Shown: one piece after another, positions 22,843 through 34,939 of the stretch
Numbering within the stretch: the first letter of the stretch is position 1
How the letters are laid out: each line of letters begins with the position of its first letter
Assembly (NCBI GenBank): GCA_032622095.1
Contig: CP136064.1
Location: 173,052,310-173,116,309, forward strand
Source of the DNA: Siphonodentalium dalli
Taxonomy: Eukaryota > Mollusca > Scaphopoda > Gadilida > Siphonodentaliidae
Direction: 5' to 3'
Length of the DNA: 64,000 bases
Position numbers and translations under genes: made by a program
Notes under the pieces: model-generated
What the model saw: the letters and a program-made list of their open reading frames with translations, nothing else
The model's database searches: none
What the model was told of the DNA's origin: nothing

Positions 22843-22927
22843 CTGCAAAGAGAGATATCCAGAGAAACATTGAACATTAATCTGTTCATGACGGGAGTCG
22901 ATCGAGCTGGTGCAGGATTAATGACCA

Positions 22928-23160
22928 TGTGCCAGTGCATTCTCTTATATATGTGAGTCTCCCACAGGGAGCCTCGCATATATATGTGAATGCACTGGCT
23001 TACAAGGTCAAGGTAAATATTGTTAGACCAGTGCATTCTCTTGTATATGCGAGTCTCACACGGGGAGCCTCGCATATATAAGTGAATGCATGCACTCGCT
23101 TACAAGGTCATGGTAAATATTGCTGGGCCAATGCATTTTCTTATATATGCTATAGGCTCT
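22928..23160. repeat. Tandem hairpin repeats
   Basis: Two full and one partial hairpin of the GCATTCTCTTATATATGCGAG family, spaced about 100 bp. They are joined by a repeated linker (TTACAAGGTCA, then GGTAAATATTG). Confidence 0.8.
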
Positions 23161-23602
23161 CTGCACGTTCAGAGCTTGACTCACTGTGGTCAAACATAGC
23201 CGCAATGATTGGGTTGTCAGCGGACACATATTACACGGTGTGTATATATGATCCATGTGAAAAGCCAAATACACGATATTTACAGAGATTACATGCATGT
23301 GCGTATCCACCCTTAAACGTATGCGAAAATATTACAGTAAGCGTGACACATAGGCCTTATATGCCGGGTGTATATTGTATTGTTCTCATTGTTTTGTATG
23401 CACACACATGGCACGTGAATAAATGACCGATCTCTAACAGACTACGTGTATTCTATCATATTAACCCTTTACCCAACAGAACGCCCAGAAACGCCCTAAC
23501 AGCCCAAATTATCTTCGGTCTGTCTCAATAAAACCATGGAAATATGGGTATCATTGGAACCGGCTCATTGAGCACATTGTGATAGTTACAGTTATGCCAT
23601 GT

Positions 23603-23671
23603 GCCAATGCATTCTCTTATATATGCGAGTCGACCATAGGTCGCCTCGCATATATAAGAGAATGCATTGGC
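23603..23671. repeat. Near-perfect 69-bp hairpin
   Basis: Stem starts GCCAATGCATTCTCTTATAT and pairs with its complement at the end. About 33 bp of stem with one mismatch and a 3-base loop around 23637. Confidence 0.92.
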
Positions 23672-23726
23672 CTAAAAAAAACTTTTTTTTAACACTTTTT
23701 ACCATTTTTTCTTTAATATGTGTTAA

Positions 23727-23795
23727 GCCAATGCATTCTCTTATATATGCGAGGCGACCTATGGTCGACTCGCATATATAAGAGAATGCATTGGC
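23727..23795. repeat. Near-perfect 69-bp hairpin, inverted copy
   Basis: Same stem as 23603-23671, with the asymmetric centre in reverse orientation. The two are therefore inverted copies separated by 55 bp of A/T-rich sequence. Confidence 0.92.
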
Positions 23796-24185
23796 ACAGG
23801 GCCGTTCTGTTGGGTAAAGGGTTAACTTGTTTGATGTACTACCGCGTCTTTATTTACGATTTTCTTCGCCATACACAGAACGAGGCCACATCGGTACTCA
23901 AATTCATATCAAAGGCTGTGTACATTTATATTAGTCAACACATATGTAGGAGACAATTGAATTCCAAAACTGTCCCTATACTAACTGTGTAACAAAGCAT
24001 TGCACAGTATCAATAACGAAAAACATATGTGATACATTGAAGGGTTATGTTATCGTGTAGATAATTGATAACTTTTTTTCGCCTCCCCTCTGCTTCTGAG
24101 GGGAATTATTTTGATTTTCTTAAAACGTGCGTCTCTTAGCAACTAGCACAATGAAATGTGAGTAGCAACTGCTGGTTCAACTATT

Positions 24186-26345
24186 AGTCTGGTCGATAAA
24201 CTAAAATTTTAGGGTCAACCTAGAATAAATTTGGACTAAGTTGGTTTCTATTCCATTTTGAAAAGGAATATATTCCTCTATAACATATCTAAAATCCGCT
24301 AAATTCCGCTTTGAGCATTTTCTGTAATCCAAGATGGCGTCCATGGTGGTAGTTGGTATCGAAAAATTCTGAATTTCGGTGGTAGTGCGCCAACTAATAC
24401 CAAATTAGTAATACAATAAATACACACAAACAATGCTTAGTCGTCAACCATATCGGTAGATTGTCTGTCCCAATATGGCCGCCAAAATGGACAAAATCGA
24501 ATGAAATTTACAATTTGTGGAAAATTGAATAGCTAGTCATACAGGAACGAACAAGCCCTCGAATTATACGAGGAAGAATGATTTCAGAGTATAAGGGGAG
24601 CTTTTAATAATAGATGTAAGAATTCTCTCTAATGTATCTCGCGAGAGGGCAAACGAAAGCCAGGTCTCACACAACGATTAAATATGGACTTTTTGGGCGC
24701 CAAGAAACAGAAGAATAACGCAGTTTTATCTGTACTGTTTATCTTGAATCGTGTAATATATGTGTAATTAAACAGTTAAATGTGATCTAAAAGGGATGTA
24801 TTGATTATGTGACCTTTTCTAGAAGCAGAAATGTAAATAATGAAAACAGTCTCACGAATGTGACCGAAACTCATTTATTTTTAAATCTACAACACCAAAT
24901 CTGTCAAAATTCACTACTATAGAACAGTATGAGAGCTATTCATATGGTACTGGGTAAAATGTGTAGATCCTATTGTCCGTGTCTTAAAATAGTAGTCATA
25001 GTTGCCTCCTGTCAAGTGATTAAACACGAATATTTCGCTTTTATCACACAAATATATGGTGGTATACCATGAACGCAATTTATCAAAATACAAAGGAGCA
25101 CAATAGACTATCTTCAATAAATTCTCAACTTAACCAAATTTGCCTACATACTCTGTGGCAGAGACTGTCTTTATACATGGAAATTATATGTACGCGAAAC
25201 GTACTACCTTTTCTGCAACAGCATCGCCACGTTTACCAACTCTCCCTAATGTTACACATATCTGATGCATACAAAACCATAAATAGCAAAATTGAGTGAA
25301 TGGTAAACGTAGAACTAATAACTTTAAACGCTGATGACCTGGCATTTAGCGCAAATATGTGGGTGGCAATGGTAATATAATTTCAAATAACAAGATGCTG
25401 AAAACTAATAGTGTGCATTGCGTGGTACATATTCCTGTTGAAAAGTGCCGATTGAAGTAATTTGAAGAAAATTGTCTACTAAGAAACCGGTTTGGAAGCA
25501 GCATGAAAATTAGTATTAAATAAAATGTACGATGCACAGTCTCTTCGATCTATTGAGATAGGGTACTATTCTGTTGAAGAGGTGAGTGTTTCTTTACAGT
25601 ATAATCAGCATTACGACATATGTGTATGGTTTATTATCACGGAGAGCGTTGAACATTCCGGAAATATAACTAGTATTTACACAGCAAGGGTGTGTACTTC
25701 AGTTTCCGCGTTACATTCAATAATTAATCATCATTCCAAATGAAACTACCACGCACTGTGTGACGAAATATTACTTCGTGTATTGCATGCCCGAAATAAC
25801 TGTTTTTGGCCCGACTGTTGGATGCATTCTAAGCAGAAAACCCGAACGTAAATTATTGGGTTAACGTGCGTTGCAGTGATCGATAAATCATTCCGATAGA
25901 TCTGTTTTAATTATATGTGTACCTTTAATGATATATAACAACATACTGGTAAATTACCAATGTGTATTTTCGCTTTTAGGTGGTTATCCAATATGTTGCT
26001 TTCTTCATAGCATGGATTGGAGTTGCGGCCATTTTGACAGCCATTTCGTCGCCGCGATTGCGTTGTTTTGTGTCCTTGTCACTCTATTCGCCCCCTATAT
26101 TCTAATTTCACACAAACTGGTATATATCGGATGGAGGATTAATGCGTTCTGGTGTCGCCGATGAGGTATATTGTAGAAAAACGTACTTCACAAGGTCGAA
26201 AATGGGCATTTTTTAAAATCTCTGTAAAAAAGTTTGCTCAAAGCGGATTTTGGATATGTTGTAGAGGATATATTCCTCTTCAAACTGGAATAAAAATCAA
26301 CTTAGTCCAAATTTATTCTAGGTCAAACCTTTTATCGACCAGACT
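24186..26345. repeat. Inverted repeat pair about 2.2 kb apart
   Basis: 24186-24312 (AGTCTGGTCGATAAACTAAA) and 26243-26345 are diverged reverse complements sharing CCTAGAATAAATTTGGACTA. They may be ends of one element or two copies of one repeat; no clear target duplication was seen. Gene-free between, apart from short unremarkable ORFs. Confidence 0.65.
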
Positions 26346-26552
26346 ATATAGATTGATTGATATGTTCTTGGGCTGATTGCATGGTGTTATATATAAACAT
26401 GTTATAACTCGCCATGCATCCGTGTACAACCGATATTTAAAGGTGAATTAGTGCTCGTTTCGAAATTAGGATTTATTATATTCTCGATCTAAAATGTTTT
26501 CTTCAAGTGAATGCAAAATCGAAATAACGAAGCCTTGTACAAGCGGAGAAAA

Positions 26553-27398
26553 TATATGATTCAGATTCAGATTCAGATTCATTTTATTCTGTTCATCGAT
26601 ATGTGGATATATACAGAAACGTTACAGAAAAGGGTATTACAGATATTATTACATCAAGATATTCAAATATGGCATATAATAACAATAAATTTCACATGAG
26701 GAATACATGAGTGCATTATTATATATTTGGTAAGTTCATGGAATATCAGTGTTTTAGCCTCAAGTGGACTTGCCGAAAATATCCTGGACTTTCCTTATGA
26801 AAGTTGACAGATTCCTAATAGTCTTTCTATTTCTAGTATTAAAGAGTTCCGAGAGTTTGTGTGCATTCGGTCTTCTATAGAAATATGGTTTCAAATAGGT
26901 CGATCTGAGTTCATTTAATTTTGTACACTTCAGGATAACGTGTTACTCATCACCTACTTCTTTGGTACAAAGTGTACATACTCTGGTTGAATAGTCAGTA
27001 TTTAGCCAAGCACCTTGTTCAATTGGTAGTTTGTGATTTCTTGTCCGAAATCGAATGATATTATTCACAGTTGTATTATCACATATAGAGAGAAATTGTT
27101 CACGTTCGAAGTGTGTTTTAATAATTCTATAAAATGCATGAAATATCATGAATTTCTCCACACAGAAATTGAGAAAAATCCTTCGATTGGAAACTGTGGT
27201 CAAAATGTTAGAGAAATTACTGAGCCTTCGACGAAATTGGGGTGTCAGTGTATGTGTTCGGATTATTGTCTGACATATGCTCGGCACCATTAAATTACTA
27301 CAGGCATGCTGTTGGCATAAAACTTGTGTATGAGATTTTCTCGTTTGTTGCATACATTTTCGAAATCGGCCATTTTTGTTCGTGGTACCCATCAACAT
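26553..27398 (-). mobile_element. LINE 3' fragment (C-terminal RT-protein tail)
   Basis: The minus-strand frame shows IIRFRTRNHKLPIEQGAW and VCTLCTKEVGDE, the zinc-knuckle-like C-terminal region typical of many LINE ORF2 proteins. A TAA at about 26946 breaks it, after which the frame resumes (VILKCTKLNELRS). The 3' end has AATAAAATGAATCTGAATC, a (TGAATC)n tail typical of non-LTR elements. It is 5'-truncated. Confidence 0.65.
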
Positions 27399-27817
27399 GA
27401 GATCACGTGATTCCCGACCGTGTATACGTCAATTGTGATTACCACTGGGCAAATAATCTCATCAGAATATTGATAATATGTTTATGTTTACATAATCTGT
27501 TAGTGGGATCCGGTATAAAAAAAACCACTCCCCCGATTGTTTCAGGGATGAAACGCAACCGGATGCAATGACTATTACTACCATCGGCGAAATATTATCC
27601 ACAGTGGTTATACTCGATTCATTCTATATGCGTGTGCACTTATAGCCAGCATAAATGACTCAAATTAATAAACTTGCGAAATATGCAAAATACAATACCT
27701 GCTGATAATGGTATATAGTCCTCATAAAGTTTTATTGCTTCACAATAAACAAATATTCTTGAAAAAAATCAGACTAATAAATTGAGTTGAATGGAATAAA
27801 AATACACATTCACCTAC

Positions 27818-27934
27818 CCTCATTGCGCATGCAACAGGCGTGGCGTAGCAAATGCCCACTCCCAATCCAAACAACAGGCCGTATGTGAAAACCGTAAGAT
27901 GGAAACTCACACGAATAGTGTGGTATGTCAGGGG
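27818..27934 (-). CDS. OFA-type transporter (minus gene) exon 3
   Basis: Encodes HLTVFTYGLLFGLGVG, then CYATPVACAMR, then GTAGGT. It corresponds to [16 protein letters not shown] of the plus gene and has the same phase-0 donor after the Met-Arg pair. The 5' border is uncertain: no strong acceptor was seen, and the first residues differ from the plus copy. Confidence 0.65.
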
Positions 27935-28243
27935 TCTTACACGTGTAGGCATGGTTCATTTAAACGTCAAAACCTCTACCAGAGCGCACCAGTCATACTT
28001 ACTTTCCGACCCTGTAACTGCATGACTGGGTACCAGTTTATTGAAAATTTCGGCTCTCTATATTTAGCGCGGGTTTTCCCTAATACAATGGGTGCATATG
28101 AGACCGCAAGTTCACAACTCCTCAAAACTTGTTGAAAGTTGAATGTTTTGTATTATTTGGTTATAGTTGGATGGGAAGTGAAAATCAGAAGGTTCCCGTG
28201 ATAATCTTCGCCTGCTGATTAATAATGAAATATGCAGACACAT

Positions 28244-28769
28244 CAGGGGGGGGTCGGAAAAACATTTCAGGCACGTATGGCATTTTTTCCCTTTCGATCA
28301 TTTTCTGTACCCACCCACCCCCACCGCCAATTTTTTTCCGTTTACGGCAGTTTTTTTCGACCATTTTTTGACACCCCCCCCCCCCCTTTTAACACTAAAA
28401 CAGAGATTTGCGGGGGGAAATTCACTGTAAACAGCTGTATATGAATTTCTGTGCATACTATTTATCATGTATGTTAACAAGGACATGTAAATAGGAATGA
28501 GTCATTTTGAGGTCATTCGGCCAAAAAAACATGGCTGCCAGCGGCCATCTTGGATTTCAAAATTTTCAACAAAATACAACACGATAACTGCCTGCAGTCA
28601 GTTTACCAGTTAGAATTACATTATTTCTCTCATTCAAAGTGGTTTTGAAGCCCAACTCATTGCCAAAACACTAAAAAATAAGCAGAATTTTTTTTAGTTG
28701 CGGAAAAAATTGCTTGTTGGTGGCTTTCACCCCCCCCCCCCCCCCCCCCTCCCCCCCCCCCCCCCCCTG
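28244..28769. mobile_element. CAGG-terminal MITE, copy 1
   Basis: Starts CAGGGGGGGGTCGG and ends in a C-run plus CCCTG. GACACAT flanks both sides (28237-28243, 28770-28776). Inverted copy of 43089-43639. It contains poly-C runs and an AACATGGCTGCCAGCGGCCA motif. hAT-like termini, but the duplication is 7 bp rather than 8. No transposase. Confidence 0.8.
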
Positions 28770-28776
28770 GACACAT

Positions 28777-29324
28777 TGAAAATTTGAAGTTTCACATGGG
28801 TTTATGTTTACCCGTTGATACCATTGTGCGAAATATATATAGTGCTCGGAATCTATCAGCGTTTTTCGATCGTATGAACTGATACATATTTTATTTGATA
28901 TTTTGTGGACTTAATACGATCAATGCGTAGCACGGTTCGCTCGGTGTGTATATACGGCTGTCGGGAAAATTCATAATTCTTCGCGAAAACAAACAAATAT
29001 TTATATATCATTAGAACAAAAAGATTCCCACGATTCTATCGAAACATTTCACTTGTACGGGTAACGAATTGCTCTGGATTCCGGCTGCGTTATGCAGCAG
29101 CATGATATTCCCCACTATATGTGTAGCAATTGTGATTGACCCCATCCCATCACGCCTCGCGCATGACAATTATACCATATACGAGCATCATACACGCAAC
29201 AACCCAATTATTGAAAACTCCCCAGCACTGCCATCATCTCACGACTTCGTCTGCCCCATGTCTTTTATTTTCTCCTCCCTCCATCTCTCTATCTCTCTCT
29301 ATGTCTTTCTCTACCCACCCCCCC

Positions 29325-29359
<35 letters not shown>

Positions 29360-30640
29360 GCCCCTCACGACATCATCATTACTGTTATAATAATATGCCC
29401 TTTCTTTCCCCATCCACTTAATGTAGAGGGGTGCGAAACAAAAGGGGATCAAACTTAACAAAAGCCAATGGCCTTGTTGTCTAATCCCTTTTGCAATCAA
29501 TCCATTTGTACCATTCTAGTTATTACTGTCAAAACTTTTGTTAAATGTTCATATATGTTGTCATAGGATTGGAATAAAATATCATAGTGTTTACCTTGAA
29601 ATTCTTAACATGTGTGTAATATGTTGCATGACATAATGTCCCACATTTTGGCGTTTGTCGCTTTCGGCGCGCGACTATTGGCGCACATTTTGTCGCTTTT
29701 TTTTTTGGCGCTTTCGCCGCGTTCCATAAGCGCCATTAGGAAGTTCGAACTTAGCGCGGTCACCATTTTTTCGAATCTCTCCTTAAAAAACAAATAGGTT
29801 TTTGCAGTATGCGAGATGAGTTTTTGTGATAAATTTAGTGTAATACCTTGTTGTTAACTTTAATAAAATTAGGGGGAAAACGAAAAATTTAAATTGCCAG
29901 GTGTTATATCTTGCCGCCATTTTCTAACTAATTATGAAGTACATGTACAAGTAGGTTCCGGCTCTGAAAAAGCTATGTGTACGTAATCTGATAGTATGAA
30001 AAATAAAATAATACATTGTCATTATGTTGACATATTTGTGTCCATGTTTCTGTGTGTATATGTTCTGTATTCAATAACTCTTCACATATGGAGTACAATT
30101 AAAGATATATATTTTACCTCCATGTTCTCACATGTTCACACATTTAACAACTTCAGATTTAAAAGCGCCATTCACATAAGTAATTATATATGCATGTTCC
30201 GTCGTATCAAAACGTGATGCGAACACCAAACGGCAAGACACCGCTGATTTCTATAGTCCCCCCCCCCCCCCCACCATTTTTTTCTGGGGACCAAAATAAT
30301 TAAATTAGACACACGAGCCTATTAATAGAATGGCTTGATGCAGATATCGACTATCAACCTGGCAAAAATTACAACGATCGATCTTATAAAGAGCATTCAT
30401 GCTACCGTCGCATAAGTTCACGCGGTAGATAATAAAGAGCGTACTCAGTTATGATCGTATTGTACTCGTTTTCAGCGTAAAACTGATGGACACTGTTGTG
30501 TATTTTCCAGATGCCTGTACGAATGGTGGTGATTGTGACTATCTTTCGATTTTTTTTTTTGTAATATCATGTCACATCGGATGGTGTATCTTTAACTCCA
30601 TTCACACAGATGACATGAATGTGTAGATGTCCGATGTGGA
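28777..30640. other. Non-coding intron-like stretch
   Basis: Lies between minus-gene exons 3 and 2. Contents: (CT)n at 29327-29357, GGCGC/GCGCC-rich inverted motifs at 29645-29745, and a poly-C run at 30259-30272. A pair of ATAAAGAGC motifs lies at about 30384 and 30431. No gene is seen. Confidence 0.6.
29327..29357. repeat. (CT)n microsatellite
   Basis: Uninterrupted CT repeats, seen directly. Confidence 0.9.
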
Positions 30641-30644
30641 CAAC

Positions 30645-30733
30645 GTTGAATATCCATACACTGTCCTCATATCCGAAGTTATCATCGTTGCTATGGTTAC
30701 GGGTGTAAGACGTGATGAACGGGGTGAAGTTTC
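30645..30733 (-). CDS. OFA-type transporter (minus gene) exon 2, truncated homology
   Basis: Acceptor TTTCAG, then GNFTPFITSYTR and DSVWIFN, matching [12 protein letters not shown] and DGIWVFN of the plus gene in the same phase. Family homology then stops; the expected [10 protein letters not shown] segment and TM3 are absent. The following ~70 bases form an imperfect inverted repeat, suggesting an insertion or deletion. Confidence 0.6.
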
Positions 30734-31039
30734 CTGAAACAAACAGGGCAGTGGCGTCAACACACTATACAATAATTGGTTGATTGCCGGGTTGTTTATT
30801 TATATAATATGTTATACAAACGCAATGCTAACAATGTAATATTCGGAAAAAAACATAATTATATTGTACAGGCGCGGCATGGCCAAATGGACAATATTTA
30901 TGCCGCCCATATATGAAAATGGAATTTAAATTTTAAAACAACAACGTGAAATAGAATAACATTTATATACATGTTCGGAAAAAATTCGGAATGGTGTATA
31001 CAAATAATTCGCATGTTGAACATATTATAATGGCTCTAC

Positions 31040-31660
31040 CAAGTACAGGGCTTAAGACGCACGTTTTTGCCAAAATTTCCTGGTATTTAAAAATGGATTT
31101 TCCCAAAATTTGTCAAGAATTTCTATATTTGAGAATTTTCATGTCATGCCTGTTGATTAATGAAACATTGGGCTGAGATGAGTTATGGGTCATGTTTCAT
31201 AACCAAATTGAAACTGACCACCATATCTATTGTGGCCTAATTACAGGTGATTTTTAATTGGGCTTGAATATTTGTGACTGCATGCTTAATACTTCATTAT
31301 AATATATATGGGTATGGTGTTATATTATGCAATTAAAATTAACTCAATGCTATGATCCAAATTAAGCATCCTCTCATAGAGCAAAGCTAAATTATTATGG
31401 CAGTGTTGTGTGAAATTATTAATTAATCTAGCAGTTCTTAATACCGATTTGGCCTAAAAAGGAAATAATATTTCCAACCTCTCAAATGTATTAAAATCCA
31501 TTGTTTTTGTCGTCTCTTTAACAATTTCACAGATTCTATACACAATGAATATGATGATATGTGAAACTCAACGTTTTTCGCATGATAGATCCATAGAAAT
31601 TCTTTGTTGAAAATCTCGTGCATTTTTGGCTGGATTTATGCAAAACGTGCGTCTGCCCCT
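31040..31660. repeat. Dispersed repeat, copy 1 (partner at 51720-52640)
   Basis: Shares long segments in the same orientation with 51720-52640: CCAAAATTTCCTGGTATTT, GGCTGAGATGAGTT, CTGACCACCATATCT and TATATTATGCAATTAAAAT. Length differences are due to indels. No coding capacity; the family is unassigned. Confidence 0.75.
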
Positions 31661-32145
31661 TAAAAACCTTATCAGTTTCTTCACTTCCGTATTTCGTTCG
31701 GAGGCAAACTTATACACATGAAAATAAATATTTAGGGCATTTCTCCGGAATATGAAATAGGCATATCACGGGGTCGGATATACAAAATTTATTTGTTCCA
31801 TGTATTTATATCGACGTTTTTTAGTTTTGGTCACCGGAACATGAGGAGGCATCTGAGACTGGGACTACGTTCACACACTAACGAATTTGTTTGATATTTT
31901 TTTCAGGCTTTCGACATAGAAAACCAAATGGTGCCAGAATATGAACGGAAACACATGGCAACATGCGTATGGAATGCATCTTTGCCAAAGCTAACCGCAT
32001 GGGAAGTAATATGTCTGTTGTTCCACACGTAACTGTGCTACTAACACATTTGCCTTCAAATATATATAGCTTTCTACATGTATCTAAATTCCCGTAAAAA
32101 ATGTCAGCCGAATTTGCGATGTCTGAACGGCCAAAACCAATTTAC

Positions 32146-32266
32146 CGAATGTTTGAACGGATCCGATAGTCATATGAATAAGTATTCCACCGAATATAAC
32201 CAGAAAAGCTCGACACATGTGTGACCTGTTCGGAATATCTCCTTCCCATATTCTCAGCGACTCCAT
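32146..32266 (-). CDS. OFA-type transporter (minus gene) exon 1
   Basis: ATG at 32266. It encodes a short cytoplasmic start and TM1 (AFLVIFGGILIHMTIGSVQT) and ends in phase 1 before GTAAAT. It aligns with plus-gene exon 1 ([20 protein letters not shown]). Confidence 0.68.
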
Positions 32267-34075
32267 CCATATATATTTTACGATTTTTAGAATATGCTAT
32301 TGAATGGTTTCCGTGTGCTCGCTCACACCATGGTACACTTAACCGATTAAAAGTGCACTGAACATAATCGCTGATATGTCAGAATCCAAGCCGGGTTGTA
32401 TAATTCATACTCGAATTTTGAATACGCTCACACTGAACAGAAATGGAGGATTTGAATATGTAAGACAAACCGTTGATCGTATGCAGAGACATATTGGTTT
32501 GAGAACTTGGAGGGCTCGGTTACACTCTCGCCGCATATGCGCAAGGACGGTCTGATGTCCTCCAGTTCAATGTGTATCGGTCAATCGTCATAGTCGACCT
32601 ACATTTTTTTTAACTGACATATATGGTTTAGATCAACTGGACGAAGTCAATTTTGAACTATTGCCATGGGTTTGCGTCCTCCTTCCGTCCGTCAACAATA
32701 ATTTCATGCGGCACACCATATACAGGCGGCTAACCCCTCACCCGATCGTCACCAAACTTGATATGGATATCCGGGCTGACCTCTAAATGGGAGTCATTGA
32801 ATGTTCCCGAAATTCGTTCAAAAACATGGCCGCCATGCAGCAGCCATCTTGGAGTTCACATTTGACTGCCATATGTACACCCTACAGCCCACATATATTG
32901 GAGAAATTTTAAAATATCTACAGGCATAATAATCACCGCTATAGATGGGAGCTCTTTAATTTGAACGATTTTCAATGTAAAACATGTCGATTTTGAATGG
33001 GTCACCGTGAATCACTCTCCTAAAATAACCGCCACGGTTTGGAGTGTTTTGCTTATCGCTCACTATTTACGTGTGGTATATAAACAACCGCTCGGCTCAT
33101 ACAATGTGTGTTTTGTGGATAATATCGCATTTATAGTATCACTATACTATAATATTAATATATTCTTGAGGAAATTTTCATAATTTGGTAACTGTATTGC
33201 TACATTATAACCTATAACGAAGGCCATCCGTGACTTTAAGGTTCCAGGCGTTCGCGATGGGAACAGCGGAAAAATCATACAAAGTTTGTTACACCATTAC
33301 TGTCAAGAATAGCATGAAACATGACTTTTACTGTCATTCATTCCAACAAAAAGCCCGGAACAAGAACGCCATTTTAACACTTTCAATACTAAAGCATCAT
33401 TGATGAGTAGTTATCCTATATCGAAAATAGGAATAAGTTACTATGGTCGTTTATGGAATTTATTTACCTCAATAAATGGTACTCTTTCTGCACTTTTATT
33501 TATCTGCATGTAGTCTACTTTTATCACATTCATATCCCTTCAAATCAATAATAGACCATTCCGATGTACACTTTTTAACTGGACTGGGCGAATCCATTTA
33601 GTATATATAGACAGAGTTAAACGCTACACGTTCTATAAACATAAACAGTATTCTTTATATGAACCATCTAATGTTATGCAAGAACGTGTGGCTGCATTTC
33701 ACATTTGCAACATATATTAACTTCGTACCTCAGACAGAATGACTTACCATAGGCCTATATACTCGATTGAATAATATACATATATTGGTGTCAATTTATT
33801 TTAGTACAATTTTATCGTCAACGAATCAATGTACATTTATCATATTCCATGTTGACTTTGAGAGTGGACGACGACATAGTGACCTAACACCGCACCATAA
33901 GCAGGTAAATTATAATCGCTAATTAGTCTTGAATCCTCAAATTAGAGAATGCCATAGCTCGCTTCTGTGAGAGAGTATACATCCGATGATGTAACAACAA
34001 CAATTGTTCGTTTTTCCTGATAACGTACAATGATGTTCTTACCACAGGCCCCTTAGGGAAAATAACAGATATTTA
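32267..34075. other. Non-coding region between divergent transporters, part 1
   Basis: No gene recognised. It includes an AACATGGCCGCC...CAGCCATCTTGG motif (32824-32852) shared with other repeats. It might include promoters of the minus gene, but no clear core element stands out. Confidence 0.5.
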
Positions 34076-34222
34076 GGAGATAAACATACCCTGTTGAGTT
34101 GTACATTCTGGGATTCGAGCATGAAAACAGTTTGTGAACGAGCCGGCTTGCCGGCGAGTTCACAAACTGTTTTCATGCTCGAATCGCAGAATGTACAACG
34201 AAACAGGGTACGTTTATCTCCA
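34076..34222. repeat. 147-bp hairpin
   Basis: Inverted repeat with about 63-bp arms (GAGATAAACATACCCTGTTG ... with complement at the end) around a GC-rich centre GAGCCGGCTTGCCGGCGA. The arms differ at only a few positions. Confidence 0.88.
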
Positions 34223-34395
34223 TTGTAATTCAATCTAACAAGGAATTTGCAAAATAAGTGTATAAAAAGTATCATTTAGTCATTTTCATGACACGAATCG
34301 AGACTTTCATTTCGCCGTTGTCACCGTGCACAAATCATTGGGTGTGTCCATTGCGTTACTCGGAACACTGCTCCGTAACCATTTCCTGTGGGGCG

Positions 34396-34597
34396 GGTTG
34401 GCTCGTTTCGCTACTCCGTTCTGCGCCGATCAAATTGTACCGTACCACATTCAGATTTGATGCACGCTGAAGCGGCCGATGAACGGTATCTATAGACAAC
34501 AACGCGCGGGTGTGCTCGTTTCGCTACTCGTTCTGCGCCGATTACATTTGACCGTGCTACATTCAGATTTGATGCACGCTGAAGCGGCCGATGTCGG
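34396..34597. repeat. 113-bp-spaced direct repeat, two copies
   Basis: GCTCGTTTCGCTACT...GATGCACGCTGAAGCGGCCG occurs near 34400-34480 and 34513-34594 with small differences. GC-richer than its surroundings. Confidence 0.8.
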
Positions 34598-34939
34598 TGA
34601 ATCGAAAACGAAAGTTAGCCGCTCTCGGCCAATCAGAATGCTTGATTTTAGTGACAAATACTCAATTGAATTACAATCCAATATGTACTATACTAGTGAC
34701 AAGTTTCACAAGTCCGACTTTTGGAAAACACACGAGCTATCACATTCCTCATAAATATAGATTCTCAACATCGTTCATCTCTGTCACAATATATTTAAAT
34801 GCGTCTTATTGGCCATGAAATTTACTTTCTTTTGATATATAATTCGATATAATGAAACGAAGGGCAGTCGATATGTCGTGTCGAAAACTAGCGAAACCTA
34901 CAGACAAAAAGCGATCGTCAGTTTCCCTGTCCGGTATAA

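Larger units (their letters stand above)
23465..23821. mobile_element. piggyBac-like MITE with TTAA duplication
   Basis: TTAA at 23461-23464 and 23822-23825 flank perfect 19-bp inverted ends CCCTTTACCCAACAGAACG. A TTAA target and CCC-starting termini are characteristic of piggyBac. The 357-bp body has no ORF and contains two perfect-class hairpins. Confidence 0.85.
22703..32266 (-). pseudogene. OFA-type MFS transporter gene, minus strand, incomplete
   Basis: Four family exons are in the right order on the minus strand: 32266-32146, 30733-30645 (partial), about 27934-27818, and 22842-22703. They correspond to exons 1-4 of the plus-strand gene at 38199 and share its intron phases where both ends are visible. 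OFA-type MFS proteins are 12-helix carriers of small carboxylates in bacteria, with uncharacterised metazoan relatives; the substrate is unknown here. The second exon loses homology after SVWIFN, where a short CACATCGGA...TCCGATGTG inverted repeat begins. No later exons were found between 22702 and 9138. It is therefore probably a broken or truncated paralogue, though an unusual splice pattern is not excluded. Confidence 0.6.

Noticed and set aside
25928-26164. Hydrophobic ORF as a membrane-protein exon
   Set aside because: It overlaps the repeat phrase GCGGCCATTTTGACAGCC and joins no other exon in phase.
29069-29458. ORFs across the (CT)n tract
   Set aside because: Ser/Leu or Arg/Glu runs come from the microsatellite itself.
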